From Phyto melanocephala (Eukaryota; Arthropoda; Insecta; Diptera; Rhinophoridae): a DNA stretch of 64,000 bases. Location: the NCBI GenBank assembly GCA_941918925.1, contig OW799235.1, positions 104,177,947 through 104,241,946 of the forward strand, in the 5' to 3' direction. Position 1 is the first letter of the stretch; each line of letters opens with the position of its first letter. Position numbers and translations under genes: made by a program. A model generated the notes under the pieces. The model was not told the DNA's origin. It made no database searches and worked only from the letters and a program-made list of their open reading frames with translations. Shown here piece after piece: positions 1-11,809 of the stretch.

Positions 1-325
1 GAAAAAAAATAAGTTCTCTAAAATTTTACCTTAAAAATTTATCAGAGTTTCTAAATGTGTTCTTAAAAATATTAAATTGCTTACAGTTCAAGCAATCAAA
101 CACAATTTTTTTTTGTGTTTTAACTAAAAATTGTATGATTGAAAATCCAATTGCTACAATTGTATGTAAAATTTTCGGAAAAGCGTGAATTTAATTAAAT
201 AATATCATTTAGAATACAGTTTTTGTAATTTTAGATTTTTCGGTGAACAAAAATGTTTACAACAAAAAAACTTGAACAAATTCTATATTTTAGCAGTCAA
301 TGACAACTAAATACAATTTGATTTT
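1..325. other. AT-rich sequence, no gene seen
   Basis: Homopolymer-rich A/T sequence. No open frame, splice site with coding potential or repeat family was recognised. Confidence 0.6.
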
Positions 326-947
326 TATACCCGCCACCAAAAAAATGGTGGGGGTATATTCATTTTGTCATTCCGTTTGTAACACATCGAAATATCCATT
401 TTAGACCCCATAAAGTATATATATTCTGAATCGGGGTTTGATTTTATGACGATCTAGCTATGTCCGTCCGTCTGTCCGTCTGTTGAAAGCACGATAGAGG
501 TCGCACCGAAAAAGCTAAGGGGCTCAAATTTTGCCAGAATCTTTCTTATAGACAAGGTTTGTTTGGTATTGAATTGTATTGGTATTGGGCTAAATCGGAA
601 TATTAGGAAGAGAGTTATAGCTCGAAAAGCAAGAGTAGGTCGAAAAAACCGTGTCCTTCGAACATCGAATAAAATGGAATTGTGTCCAAACGCCTTAACG
701 TAGACTCATGAACCTTCGAATATTTATTTCCTGGGTAAAGACAATATTTTTCCACCAAAATTGTCTAAATCTATGCATTAGGAGAGGAGTTATCGATCAA
801 AATGTACGAAAATTTATACCGCACAGTGTATTTTTCGGTATATTTAAATCAAAAACGTCATAAAAGCAACAAAATTGGATGTACGACTCTGAAATTTTGC
901 ACACTTTGCTTTTTGGTGACACGCTTTCTTGTAATGGCAAATCAATG

Positions 948-1690
948 TGCCACGCCCACTTTTACGCCCACCTCCCATATAACGTTTTACCTAAAATTCA
1001 TATAATTTCTCTATTAAAAAAGATTTTGGAATTACAAAGAGCTATATTGAAACACCTAAGTTGTACTCATTAGCAAAAACAACTTTGACACGCCTGCTAC
1101 AACGCCCAATTTTCACGTTATCTAACGTTAATAAAATTTAAAAGCTCATAAAACTGCCAAAATTAGAGGTGTGATGATCAAATTTGCTACGTATATCCCT
1201 CTAGGCAATGTCATTACTGTATCAGAAAATTAAGGTGCCACGCTCACTTTTACGCCCACCTCTCATATAACGTTTTACCTAAAATTCATATAATTTCTCT
1301 ATTAATAAAGATTTTGGAATAACAAAGAGCTAATTGAAACACCTAAGTTGTACTCATTAGCAAAACCAACTTTGACACGCCTACTATAACGCCCACTCTT
1401 CACGTTATCTACCGTTAATGAAATTTAAAAGCTCATAAAACCGCCAAAATTGAAGGTATGATGATAAAATTTGCTACGTATATCCCTCTAGGCAAAGTCA
1501 TTACTGTGCAAGAAAATTGAGGTGCCACGCCAAATTTTACGCCCAACTCCCATATAACGTTTTACCTAAAATTCATATAATTTCTCTATTAATAAAGATT
1601 TTGGAATAATAAAGGGTTATATTGAAACACCTAAGTTGAACTCATTCGCAAAAACAACTTTGACACGCCTACTATAACGCCCACTTTCAC
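948..1690 (+). repeat. tandem repeat, about 287-bp unit, 2.6 copies, inside DINE copy A
   Basis: The phrase GTGCCACGC recurs at 948, 1235 and 1522, giving a period of 287. Each unit runs through an ATATAACGTTTTACC block, a TTTGACACGCCT block and a CTACGTATATCCCTCTAGG block. A wider duplication is also visible: about 676-965 resembles about 1695-1960 (shared TTATACCGCACAGTGTAT). Copy B carries only about one unit, so unit number varies between copies. Confidence 0.85.
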
Positions 1691-2598
1691 TTTTGAATTG
1701 TGTCCAGACGCATAAACGTAGTCATGAAACTTCGAATATATATTTATCGAGTCAAAATAATATTTTTCCCTGAAAATCGCTTAAATCTATGAATTAGGAA
1801 AAGAGTTAAAGATAAAAAAGGTACGAAAATTTATACCGCACAGTGTATATTTCAAATTTAAAACGTAATAAAACTGACAAAACTATATGTACGATTCTGA
1901 AATTTTGCAAACATGGCTTTTTGGTCAAAGTCTTCGTTATAACGGAAAATAGATGTGCCGCCACACTTTTTTCCTTAAATTTTTATAAAAATATATTAGT
2001 CATATATATTAGCATTTATTCATCTTACACTGCGCCATTTATTGTACTGTAGCTAAATATAAGATAAAGATGATAAGATAGATGACTCTACTAGCAACTA
2101 CTAGATGGCATGCTAACAACTTATGCTTATGTTCTCCTGAAGTTATGCTCTATTAAAAATGGGAATTTAGGAAAATTTTGACTTAAGTAAAAAAAAATTA
2201 TCTCTAAACATTATAAACAATTTATTTTCATGTACTAATGGCTAACAAATTTTAAAATTTTACAAAACTTATTTCGTTTGAAAATCTTTTAAAAGAAAAA
2301 TGTTATAGAAGTTTAAAAATCAAAATCTTACTAATAAATTTCCCGTTTTAGAAAAATGCAGAGAATGTATATTTTAAATCACCCTGTGGCCCTTAAAATT
2401 TAACCTTAAATTCACTTTCTTCCTCTTAAATTCATGCAAATTCTCTATGAATAAAGATTTTGGAATACTTAAAGACTATATTGAAATATCTGAGTTATGT
2501 TTATTAGCAGAAACTTTATTGACACGCGTATTTTAACGGCCACTTTCATTGAAAGACTAAATTTGCGAAAACATTTTACTAGCATACCGATGTTATAA

Positions 2599-3187
2599 TG
2601 GGTGGTTTAATTTTAAGGGACTATGTTGATTTTGAATAAAATTATTATGAAATTATTATCATTTATTTTTATAATGATAATATTTGTATGCTTCAATTAT
2701 GTATGGAACAAAATATCGGCCAAATGGCCCCCCAACCTAGGCGGCACATTTCATTTTCAATGACACTGTTGATGCTCGATTGTTGGGCACGATGATGAGT
2801 CGAGGTTGATTGCTCTTTGCCACGTTATCGTGAAAAACAGCAATGTTTCCCATTCAACGAACTAAGATGGCATTTACAGATGTTTTCACATTTCATACAG
2901 ACCTACTTTGCAGACATTTAAATATTTTTTACAATTCTCACGATTGTGGACGAATTCGAACGATTATGTTGACCAAAAGAATCACGAAGTGCACAAAATG
3001 CATTTTGATTTGAACGCCCATTTTTATAAAAATCTTTAATATTTAAAAGCGTTGCTCGATTGCGTATCTTTCCACGGTTCAAATTGAGTTAGTCTGAGAT
3101 TGAGAAATGTCAAATGAAATACAAGAAAAACGTTGAAGTTTAGATGTGGTTCACCTTAAACATGGCCCTTCAAATTTAACCACCCTC
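2599..3187 (-). mobile_element. mariner-derived MITE nested in DINE copy A
   Basis: The ends are inverted repeats: GGGTGGTTTAATTTTAAGGG at the left and the complement of CCCTTCAAATTTAACCACCC at the right. On the minus strand near 2700-2760 a frame reads GGHLADILFHT then stop, the usual C-terminus of a Tc1/mariner-superfamily transposase. The same insert sits at the same internal place in copy B (7561-8180), so it entered before the DINE copies spread. Confidence 0.65.
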
Positions 3188-3331
3188 TACAAAAAAAGTG
3201 ATACATATTTTATTATAAAGAGATTATTCAATAGCGATTAACAAAATAATAAATATTGTGCTTTAAATGTACACAAAATTGGTGGTGGGTATAAAAGATT
3301 CGGCACAGCCGAATATAGTGATCTTACTTGT

Positions 3332-4067
3332 TTTTTTTTCACAAATATCACTAAATGTGTAAATATTTTGTTTTAATGAGATATGTTATTGAAACAACTG
3401 TTAAAGGTTAAATTGGTTTTAATACTTTATGCGTATTATCGACACTTGTACAATTTCCAAGAATTCCTGTGGGAAAACCCCCATTCTTGTAATAAATGAA
3501 ATTAAGGTTATCTACTTTTTTTATTTATATCATATCGATCGATATTATGTAAATGTATAGCAAATTATTGATAAAAAATTAATGTTTCAAGTATAAATAA
3601 ATCGTCATATTATCGCTTATATCTATCTATATCTAAATCTATTTCCAGTCCTGTGCTCAGAACACTCATTTAGTCATATTTTATTGTGTGCAAGTTATCC
3701 AATTAAATAGCATTTGACAAAATTTTCAAATAAAATTGTTCAACATTTCTTAACATAATCTGCCATGATTATTAAACTATCTGATTTCTCATCTCAGTTT
3801 AACAACTGACTAACGTCCAGAAATAAAATCTTTGAATTTTTTTATTTAAGATTAGCTTCCTTCAAGTATATTTATGTCAAATTTTATAATTTTTGGATAC
3901 TAGGAGTGCCTTGAACTAATTAATAGCACAACTCAGATAAGAAATCAGATAGTGTAAAGGCAGCTTTAGTGATGGTTACATAAGTTAGTCATATATATGT
4001 AATTTAAATACGTCGAATTTAAATAAGGAATACCAAGAAGTATTGTCTATAAAAATTTCACAATCTG
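3332..4067. other. AT-rich sequence, no gene seen
   Basis: Low-complexity A/T sequence between DINE copy A and the Helitron pair. It has short ATCTAT runs around 3620 and no coding potential that I can see. Confidence 0.55.
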
Positions 4068-4083
4068 TACTATTCATTGTGTA
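4068..4083 (+). repeat. 16-bp direct repeat flanking the Helitron pair (left)
   Basis: TACTATTCATTGTGTA lies just outside the 5' end of the first Helitron and recurs exactly at 5722-5737, just past the 3' end of the second. Canonical Helitrons insert between A and T without a target duplication, so the pair of repeats is unusual. Confidence 0.8.
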
Positions 4084-4091
4084 AATCTATA

Positions 4092-4111
4092 TCTATATAT
4101 ATAAAAGTGAA

Positions 4112-4150
<39 letters not shown>

Positions 4151-4976
4151 GCTATAGACTCCGAAACTGTAGAACCGATCGGGCTCAAACTTTGGTAAGT
4201 TGTTGTACACATACCAGGGAGTGTTTATGGGTGGAAAAAAGTGGGCGGGGCCACGCCCATAAAAAATTAGTTATCAGTTTTAGCTACTTGCACTTGACCG
4301 ATTTTTCTGAAACTTTGCACACATATCGAGCTGTCATGACTAAAAAATTTTGTGATAAGAAAAGTGGGCGGGGCCACGCCCCTAAAAAAGTTTAAATTTT
4401 GAGGTACTTGCACCGGACCGATTTTTCTGAAACTTTGCACACACATATTAAGCTGTCATGACTTTATAATTTCGTGATTAAAAAGTGGGCGGGGCCACGC
4501 CCACAAAAAATTAGTTATCAGTTTTAGCTACTTGCACTGGACCGAATTTTCTGAAACTTTGCACACATATCGAGCTGCCATGACTAAATAATTTCGTGAT
4601 TAGAAAAGTGGGCAGTGCCACGCCCATAAAAAACAGGTATCATTTTGAGGTACTTGCACTGGACCGATTATACTGAAACTTTGCACACATTTTGAGCTAT
4701 TATGACTTTACAATTTCGTGAAAAGAAAAGTGGGCAGGGCCACGCCCATAAAAACAATTATAATTTTGAGGTACTTGCACTGATCCGATTCTTCTGAAAC
4801 TTTGCACACATATTGAGCTGTTATGACTTTACAATTTCGCGATTAAAAAAGTGGGCAATGCCACGCCCATAAAAAAAATTATAATATTTAGGTTTTTGCA
4901 CTTGATATTCAATTAAAATTCAGAATGCATTTCAAATTCATTAAGGGGCGTAGCAACGCGCGCCGGGTTTGGCTAG
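4092..4976 (+). mobile_element. non-autonomous Helitron, copy 1
   Basis: It begins TCTATATATATAAAAGTG after an A and ends GGGTTTGGCTAG before a T. These are the TC...CTAG ends and A/T target of a Helitron. A GC-rich element (GGGGCGTAGCAACGCGCGCC) just before the CTAG can form the 3' hairpin. The interior is a tandem array of about 122-bp units, each with a palindromic core of the form GTGGGCGGGGCCACGCCCA and the phrase CTGAAACTTTGCACACA. There is no Rep or helicase coding, so it depends on enzymes supplied elsewhere. The GT microsatellite at 4117-4148 produces a meaningless C/V-repeat ORF. Confidence 0.85.
4117..4148 (+). repeat. (GT)n microsatellite in Helitron
   Basis: Uninterrupted GT dinucleotides near the Helitron 5' end. 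The same place in the other copies has a GT tract of different length (22 repeats at 15669-15712), so the tract varies between copies. Confidence 0.95.
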
Positions 4977-5717
4977 TATGTATATAAAAGTGAAACTCTG
5001 TGTGTGTGTGTGTGTTAGCTATAGACTCTGAAACTGTAAAACCGATCGGGCTCAAACTTTGGTAAGTTGTTGTACACATACCGGGGAGTGTTTACGGATG
5101 AAAAAAGTGGGCGGGGCCACGCCCATAAAAAATTAGTTATCAGTTTTAGCTACTTGCACTTGACCGATTTTTCTGAAACTTTGCACACATATCGAGCTGT
5201 CATGACTAAATAATTTTGTGATAAGAAAAGTGGGCGGGGCCACGCCCCTAAAAAAGTTTTAATTTTGAGGTACTTGCACTGAACCGATTTTTCTGAAACT
5301 TTGCACACATATTAAGCTGTCGTGATTTTATAATTTCGTGATTAAAAAAGTGGGCGGGGCCACGCCCATAAAAAAGGGCTATAATTTTTAGGTACTTGCA
5401 CCAGACCGATTTTTCTGAAACTTTGCACACATATTGAGCTGTGATGACTAAATAATTTCCAGATTAGAAAAGTGGGCAGTGCCACGCCCATAAAAAAAGG
5501 TATTATTTTGAGGCACTTGCGCTGGACCGATTATTCTGAAACTTTACACACATATTGAGCTATTATGACTTTACAATTTCGTGACTAGAAAAGTTGGCAA
5601 TGCCACGCCCATAAAAAAAATTATAGATTTTAGGTTTTTGCACTTGATATTCAATTAAAATTTAGAATGCATTTCGATTCATTAAGGGGCGTAGCAAAGC
5701 GCGCCGGGTTTGGCTAG
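4977..5717 (+). mobile_element. non-autonomous Helitron, copy 2 (head-to-tail with copy 1)
   Basis: It starts directly at the base after the CTAG of copy 1, with TATGTATATAAAAGTGAAAC (first bases altered from the usual TCTATATATA), and ends GTTTGGCTAG. It has the same family, internal array and 3' GC-rich hairpin as copy 1, with a shorter GT tract and about one array unit fewer. The direct abutment fits insertion at the end of an earlier copy or read-through of the first terminator during rolling-circle transposition. Confidence 0.85.
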
Positions 5718-5721
5718 TCTA

Positions 5722-5737
5722 TACTATTCATTGTGTA
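5722..5737 (+). repeat. 16-bp direct repeat flanking the Helitron pair (right)
   Basis: Exact repeat of TACTATTCATTGTGTA at 4068-4083. Confidence 0.8.
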
Positions 5738-7417
5738 TTGATTATAATCAATGCATATTGTATGAACGGTAAAACATTAAAGGTGTTCATGACACCAATT
5801 TCAATATTGCAAAAATTTGTAGTTCGACACTTATAGAAATATAATTTTTGTTGACAAAAAAGTCTTTAACAATACAAATGGTTGTAACAGTAATACTTGA
5901 ACCTCAAAATCTTTAATTTTTTTTATACGTGTAACAAAATATCACAACATTATTTTTTTATCGCTAACCAAAACTTACGTGTTCGCAGTTCTTTGTAATG
6001 AGACCTTATATACGTAAGCCGCAAATTTCAACGGACAGCTGATCAGTTGCGGAGAGTAAAATGAAAAAATGTTTGTTTTTTATAAGTTTTTACTTAATAT
6101 ATGAGAGATACCCATTTGTTGCGCACTGTAAACCATGTTTTATTAAAATTTTTTTTGATGGTCTTATGATTTATATCTATATTAATACCCAGTTATTTTC
6201 TAAATAGTATTTATATATCATCACGATCCTGTGAACATAAAATTCTAACTATTCGTTAACCTTCCTTAATGTTGTATTTAAAAAATTCGATAACACCTTG
6301 CACATAATTTTATGCAATAAGCCTGTACCACTACAATGCTGTGGATACAAAAATACAGTCCACATTTTCTAGTGCAGAAACCATGTTGGTGCCACGGTAT
6401 AGTGGCTGAAGCTTAAAACTGAATTACCCTAAATTCGAAACCCAGCAAAAGCCTAAAATTTTTATAATTTTTTTTTACTAAGAGACAAATAACAAAGACT
6501 CCAAGCACAAACAATAGCAAGCATCAGCACAACTACACAATCATAAGGTAGCGTTGTTTGGTTGTGTCTAGTTAAAAACATCCTCATGTTTATATACTTT
6601 TAGTTTATTATCAGATTAATAGAAACAGCAGTCGGTAAACGATTATTTGATGTTATTATTTCAATATTGTGACGACATTGTAAATTCAGTAATCAGCTGT
6701 AATATAATATCTAAGAGAATTGGCAACTAAACATATGTAATGTGTAAAGTTTTTCAATATGAATTAACACACAAAATTTCGTACGAAAATAATGTTTCAA
6801 GCATTCTTTTGATTTTTATAATTTCTTTAGAGTAATGTTAATACTTACATTACTAGCCCTACAATAAGAAAAAATTTTTAACTTATAAGTATAGCAATTA
6901 AAAAGGTATTATAAATGAAATTTTTAAATGTGTTAAATAGCAAATAACAATAATACTTTGTGAGGCTAAAACCATTTTTTTTGATTCATATAGAGCATAG
7001 TTATTTGATGTTAATATATTTCTTAATTAGAACTTGGTTCGTTTATAAACTGTCATGTTGAAATTATTTATTTTTTTCCTCACCATACAACAAAAAAATC
7101 TGTATCCAACCATGAAGCAAAAGTCATATGACTAAATCTGACATATATCAATAGGGTTCTTGTTGTCTTAATGTCTCATGTTACTCACATCTCACATATT
7201 TTATTAAACTATACACTCATATAATACACAATAAATAAACATTTTTCTTCTAATTTAAACATAAATATTACTTTGTATATTTCCACATTTAACTCTACTG
7301 GTTTGAAGTTTGATTTTTTTCAATGCCTCTAATGGTTGTATCCACGAAGTATCTATAACAAATTAAAAAAGTTCAATGACCTAATACTTTTTTACTTTTA
7401 AAGCAAGTAAGAAACAA
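5738..7417. other. AT-rich sequence, no gene seen
   Basis: I found no ORF, recognisable repeat or splice-bounded coding sequence here. There are weakly GC-richer patches around 5990-6060 and 6380-6410, both of which have stops in all frames over short distances. Confidence 0.5.
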
Positions 7418-7560
7418 CAAGTAAGAGCACTATATTCGGCTGTGCCGAATCTTTTATACCCACCACCAATTTTGTGTACATTTAAAGCACAATATTTATT
7501 ATTTTGTTACTCATTATGGAATAATGTTTTTATAATAAAATATGTATCACTTTCTTTGTA

Positions 7561-8180
7561 GAGGGTGGTTAAATTTTAAGGGCCCATGTTGAAGGTGAAC
7601 TACAGCCAGTCTTTAAATTAGTTTTCTGCATTTCACTTGACATTTCTCAATCTCAAACTTACTCAATTTGATCCGTGGAAAGATACGCAAATGAGCAACG
7701 CTTTAAAGTTATTTAGGTTTTTTATGAAAATGGGCGTTCAATTCAAAATGCATTTTGTGCAATTCGTAATTCTTTTGATCAACACAATCATTCAAATTCA
7801 TCCACAATCGGGAAAATTGTAAAAAATATTTAAATTTCTGCAAAACAGGTCTGTATAAAATGTTAGAAAATCTGTGAATGCCTTCTTAGTTCGTTGAATG
7901 GGAACCATTGCTGTTTTTTGCGATAGTGTGGCAAAAGAGCAGTCAACCTCGACTCATCATCGTGCCCAACAATTGAGCATCAACATTGTCATTGAAAATT
8001 TGAACCATCAGATAGAGGAGTGGCGCCAAGGATGGGGGCGGGGGCATTTGGCCGATATTTTGTTAAATACATAATTTAACCGTACAAATATTATCATTAC
8101 AAAAAGAAATAATAATAATTTCCTAAATAATTTGTGTTTTATTTAAATTCAACATCGGCCCTTAAAATTTAACCACCCTT
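7561..8180 (+). mobile_element. mariner-derived MITE nested in DINE copy B
   Basis: Inverted ends AGGGTGGTTAAATTTTAAGG at the left and the complement CCTTAAAATTTAACCACCCT at the right. On the plus strand near 7980-8080 a frame reads IVIENLNHQIEEW and later GRGHLADILLNT before a stop. This is the C-terminal tail pattern of a Tc1/mariner transposase. The rest of the transposase is deleted. Confidence 0.7.
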
Positions 8181-8309
8181 TATAACTTCGATATGCTACT
8201 AAAATGCTTTTGTAAATGTAGTCTTTCAATGAAAGTGGGCGTTAAAGTAGGCGTGTCAATAAAGTTTCTGCTAATAAATATAATTTAGATATTTCACAAT
8301 AGTCCTTTA

Positions 8310-8707
8310 TTTATTTATTTATTTAATTTATTTATTTAATTTATTGTCTATAGATAATAATCCTTACAGACTAAAGTATGTAAAATAACAAAACAAAATT
8401 AAGGTTATATATAAAATAATATTCTATAATAATTCAACGATTTAAATATAAAATGATAGTTCTTTTAACAATTTCTTTACTTTCATTGAGGCCAATAAGG
8501 TGATAATAATTATTAAAGTTTTCACATATACGACGAAGAGGATCATTATTAGCATAGTTGGTTCTATAGTATTTTAAGTTAATAAAACGGAAATTTCGAG
8601 TTGGTCTCGTTGGAACATTAAAAGATATTTTACTTAGCAGGAATTCTGAGTCGATATCGCCTTGAATTAGGCCCAGCACAAAAGAAAAACTCAGCATTGA
8701 ACGACGA
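8310..8707 (-). pseudogene. 5'-truncated non-LTR retrotransposon (LINE) 3' end
   Basis: The minus-strand frame 8434-8697 (87 codons) contains FNVPTRPTRNF, INLKYYRTNYANNDPL and CENFNNYYHLI. This resembles the region that follows the reverse transcriptase in jockey/L2-like LINE ORF2 proteins. After the stop comes a short 3' UTR that ends in an ATAAATTAAATAAATA-type repeat, as LINE tails often do. The 5-base word CTTTA occurs at both edges (8305-8309 and 8708-8712), a plausible target duplication. Copy A of the host DINE lacks this block. The clade is uncertain. Confidence 0.5.
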
Positions 8708-9668
8708 CTTTACATGAATTTAAGATAAACAGTTATATGGGAGGTAGGCGTTAAAGTGGGCGTGTCACTTAAACTTTTCGACACAACAAATACATTGCCT
8801 AGGGGGATATACGTAGCAAATTTGATCATCATACCTCTAATTTTGGCGGTTTTATGAGCTTTTAAATTTCATTAAAGGTAGATAACGTGAAAAGTGGGCG
8901 TTATAGTAGGCGTGTCAAAGTTATTTTTGCGAATGAGTACATTTTTGATGTTTCAATATAGCCCTTTATTATTCCAAAATCTTTATTAATAGAGAAATTA
9001 TATGAATTTTAGGTAAAACGTTATATGAGAGGTGGGCGTAAAAGTGGGCGTGGCACATTGATTTTCCGTTACAAAAAAGCGTCTCACCAAAAAGCAAAGT
9101 GTGCAAAATTTCAGAGTCGTACATCCAATTTTGTTGCTTTTATGACGTTTTTGTTTTTAAATATACCGAAAAATACACTGTGCGGTATAAATTTTCGTAC
9201 ATTTTGATCGATAACTCCTTTCCTAATGATTAGATTTAGGAAATTTTTGGTGAGAAATATTGTTTTGACTCGAGAAATATATATTCGAAGTTTCATGATT
9301 GTACGTTAATTCGTTTGGACACAATACCATTTTATTCGATGTTCGTAGGACACGGTTTTTTCGACCTACTCTTGCATTCCGAGCTATAACTCACTTCCTA
9401 ATATTCCAATATAGCCCATTTTCAATACCAAACAAACCTTGTCTATAAGAAAGATTCTGGCAAAATTTGAGCCCCCTAGCTTTTTCGGTGCGACCTCTAT
9501 CGTGCTTTCAACAGACGGACAGACGGACGGACATAGCTAGATCGTCATAAAATCAAACCCTGATTCAGAATATATATACTTTATGGGGTCTAAAATGTAT
9601 ATTTCGATGTGTTACAAACGGAATGACAAAATGAATATACCCCCACCATTTTTTTGGTGGCGGGTATA

Positions 9669-10370
9669 AAAACAAGAACTGAAAAACATGATTCGCTTCA
9701 TTACATTCGATATAAAATACAATGAATGAAAAATTGTAAACCAAACATATGAGCAAACACAAGTTTTAGTCGTAAATTATAAACCTACACAAATAAATGT
9801 CTTAAACTCCACGATAGCAAAGGTTAGAAAAAATATATATATATCTGTGGCTAAAAGAAATAATTGCTTAAGTTGACATAAGCTAAAATTTAGGTTAAGC
9901 CACCATTGTTATATCGCAATTATAAACTACCCCAAAGCGATTTTTCAATTATATTGAACAGTTGAAAAATTAACTTTTTTAATTATAATTTAACTAGATA
10001 TACTAAAACGATGTACTTTCATTATAATACTGCACGGAACTCATATAATAATTTTTGATTTTTCGAAAATCAGTTTACGAAAACCAACTCAAAAATTTAA
10101 AAGTATTTTTTTGAAAAACTATTAAATCAGACATAAGCAGTTTTACCTTATTGCCACAGATATTTTAATTAATATATAGGGTAAAAGCTATTTTTATACA
10201 AAAACGTAAAGTAAGGGTGTAAGGGGTGGGTTTTTAGACACAATAAAGCTTTTAATCATGCACAGACTGAAATATTCCACTTAATTTTTTAAATTTACTT
10301 TAAACTCAGTAATCGGTTTGACTAAGATTTATTACAAAATTTTGCTCAGCGTTCGGGCTTGTTTTTGACT
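9669..10370. other. AT-rich sequence, no gene seen
   Basis: No coding or repeat signature was recognised between DINE copy B and the mariner fossil. Confidence 0.5.
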
Positions 10371-10374
10371 TAAT

Positions 10375-10735
10375 CCAGACAATTTGACCGTTTGGTGTGG
10401 TTTTCATGCTGGTGGCAAAATTAAGCCGGAGCACGCATTGTTGATATTGATCCTGGCTAGATGTCGTTATAACAGCATGACGCTACGTGACAACAGCGAC
10501 CGCAACTATTAGTTTAATAAAATCGATTAGTAGATTTGTCAATTGGCCTCCACGATCGCGCAATTATTTCCTATTTTGTCACGTGAAGTTCTAGTTTATA
10601 CTGAACAACCAGTAACAATTGTCGCCTCAGAGGCCAACCATTTCCACATTTTTCATGGCATACGGCCAGCAATGCTAAAAAAAGTGGACAAAATTTTTTA
10701 TTACAGACATTCCCAAAAAATCAAAGTTTGCAAAA
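10375..10735 (+). pseudogene. mariner-like transposase fossil
   Basis: Conceptual reading gives VWCGFHAGGKIKP at about 10393, then after a gap and frame changes FVNWPPRSRN at about 10535, then VLVYTEQPVTI and HGIRPAMLKKV in the 10543-10743 frame. These follow the order of the second half of the catalytic domain in mariner-family DDE/D transposases: the VWCG strand, the WPPRS block, and the C-terminal helices. Several frameshifts and stops separate the blocks. No inverted repeats were recognised nearby. It is dead and supplies no function. Confidence 0.65.
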
Positions 10736-10743
10736 AATATTAA

Positions 10744-11809
10744 AAATTTTCTTTTTTCATCGCATTTTTTAATTCTTTTACAGTTCTGCTATTTAGTAAC
10801 AAAACATTGTTCTTTTTGACACAATAATATCGATACATTACTCTTTAGTAAATATTATATAACAAAATAAAAAATTTATTCCAAATTTGTGAAAACATTT
10901 TTTTCGGAAATTTCCATTCAAAAAGAATTTATATTTGAAAGTATATCGCAAGTACTTTTTCCAGTAGGGTCTAATACAAATATTTTTTTTTTGTAAAACT
11001 TTATTTATAAACATTTTCTAAACAGTAGAGCCACATATGATTTAATCCAAGTTGAGGGCGTGGTTCCTATTATTGTACACAATTTCAAAATGTCATCTAA
11101 ATATCTACATTTTAAAATCTTAAAACATTAAATGCCACTCAGTTGTATTAAACAATTCACAAGTAATTAATATTATTATTTTATTTTGGTATCAATTAAA
11201 TTTAAACTGAATAGTTCAGTTCTTTATTACCTGGTAGTTTTTGTTGTTAGAAAAATCAAAAAAAAAATCTAAAAGTTATTTTAATTAATTTTAGTGTTAT
11301 TGTTGACAAATATGTACTAGTATGAAACTTAAGAGTAATAAAAAACGGTAGCAAATATCGGAAGTAGACATTTATTGCAACAAAATATAATTTTTTTTTT
11401 AAATTTTCACTATACAACTATTTACAACACTTGAATGTAAGTAAATATTTTACAAATCACAATTAACTGCTTACAGCCAAGTATTCTATTTGTGTCAGTT
11501 TTTTTTTTTATTATTAATAATAAAATGTTTAGATTGCGGTTGTTGTCATCAATCAGTTAACAGCTTCCATTAGACAATTGCTTTCGTTAAGCGTATAAAC
11601 AATAGAATACAAATATTCAGAAAAAAATTTAAACCTATGACAATATTTATATCATACCCACTAATTTTATGTAAACGAAATAAACAATATTTTATAGGCA
11701 TATATTTGAATTAGTTGTATATTTTAATATACATACAAATCATATTGTTAACTGGGTTGTATACTTTTTTATTAATATAGACATGCTCGTAGATATATGT
11801 ACATATATT
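10744..11809. other. AT-rich sequence, no gene seen
   Basis: Poly-T and A/T-rich sequence with no supported feature. Confidence 0.5.

Larger units (their letters stand above)
326..3331 (+). mobile_element. DINE-1-like (Helentron-associated) element, copy A
   Basis: The 5' end is a hairpin: TATACCC followed by GCCACCA, then TGGTGG and GGTATA. Downstream are the block GACCCCATAAAGTATATATA (about 401) and a GTCCGTCCGTCTGTCCGTC tract (about 463). The 3' end has the hairpin ATTCGGCACAGCCGAAT followed by CTTACTTG and a T run. This arrangement matches the known ends of Drosophila DINE-1/INE-1, a non-autonomous rolling-circle family that uses Helentron proteins supplied in trans. The element is long for the family because it holds internal tandem repeats (948-1690) and a mariner-derived insert (2599-3187). 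Copy B at 7418-9668 is the same subfamily in reverse. No protein is encoded. The family assignment rests on motif order, not on an alignment. Confidence 0.8.
7418..9668 (-). mobile_element. DINE-1-like element, copy B (inverted relative to copy A)
   Basis: Read on the minus strand it starts with TATACCCGCCACCA (complement at about 9655-9668), continues through the CCCCATAAAGTATATATA block and the GTCCGTCCGTCTGTC tract (about 9513-9533), and ends with ATTCGGCACAGCCGAAT-type hairpin and CTTACTTG (7418-7455). Same subfamily and same internal mariner MITE as copy A. It has only about one 287-bp unit, and a 5'-truncated LINE has landed in it (8310-8707). Copies A and B form an inverted pair 4 kb apart. 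Confidence 0.8.

Noticed and set aside
4117..4395. ORF with poly-CV start
   Set aside because: Translation of a GT microsatellite and the Helitron array; no protein family. The same applies to 15669-15911.
4086..5720. Regularly spaced units as a CRISPR-like array
   Set aside because: Units of about 122 bp are tandem repeats without unique spacers, inside Helitron ends; eukaryotic context.
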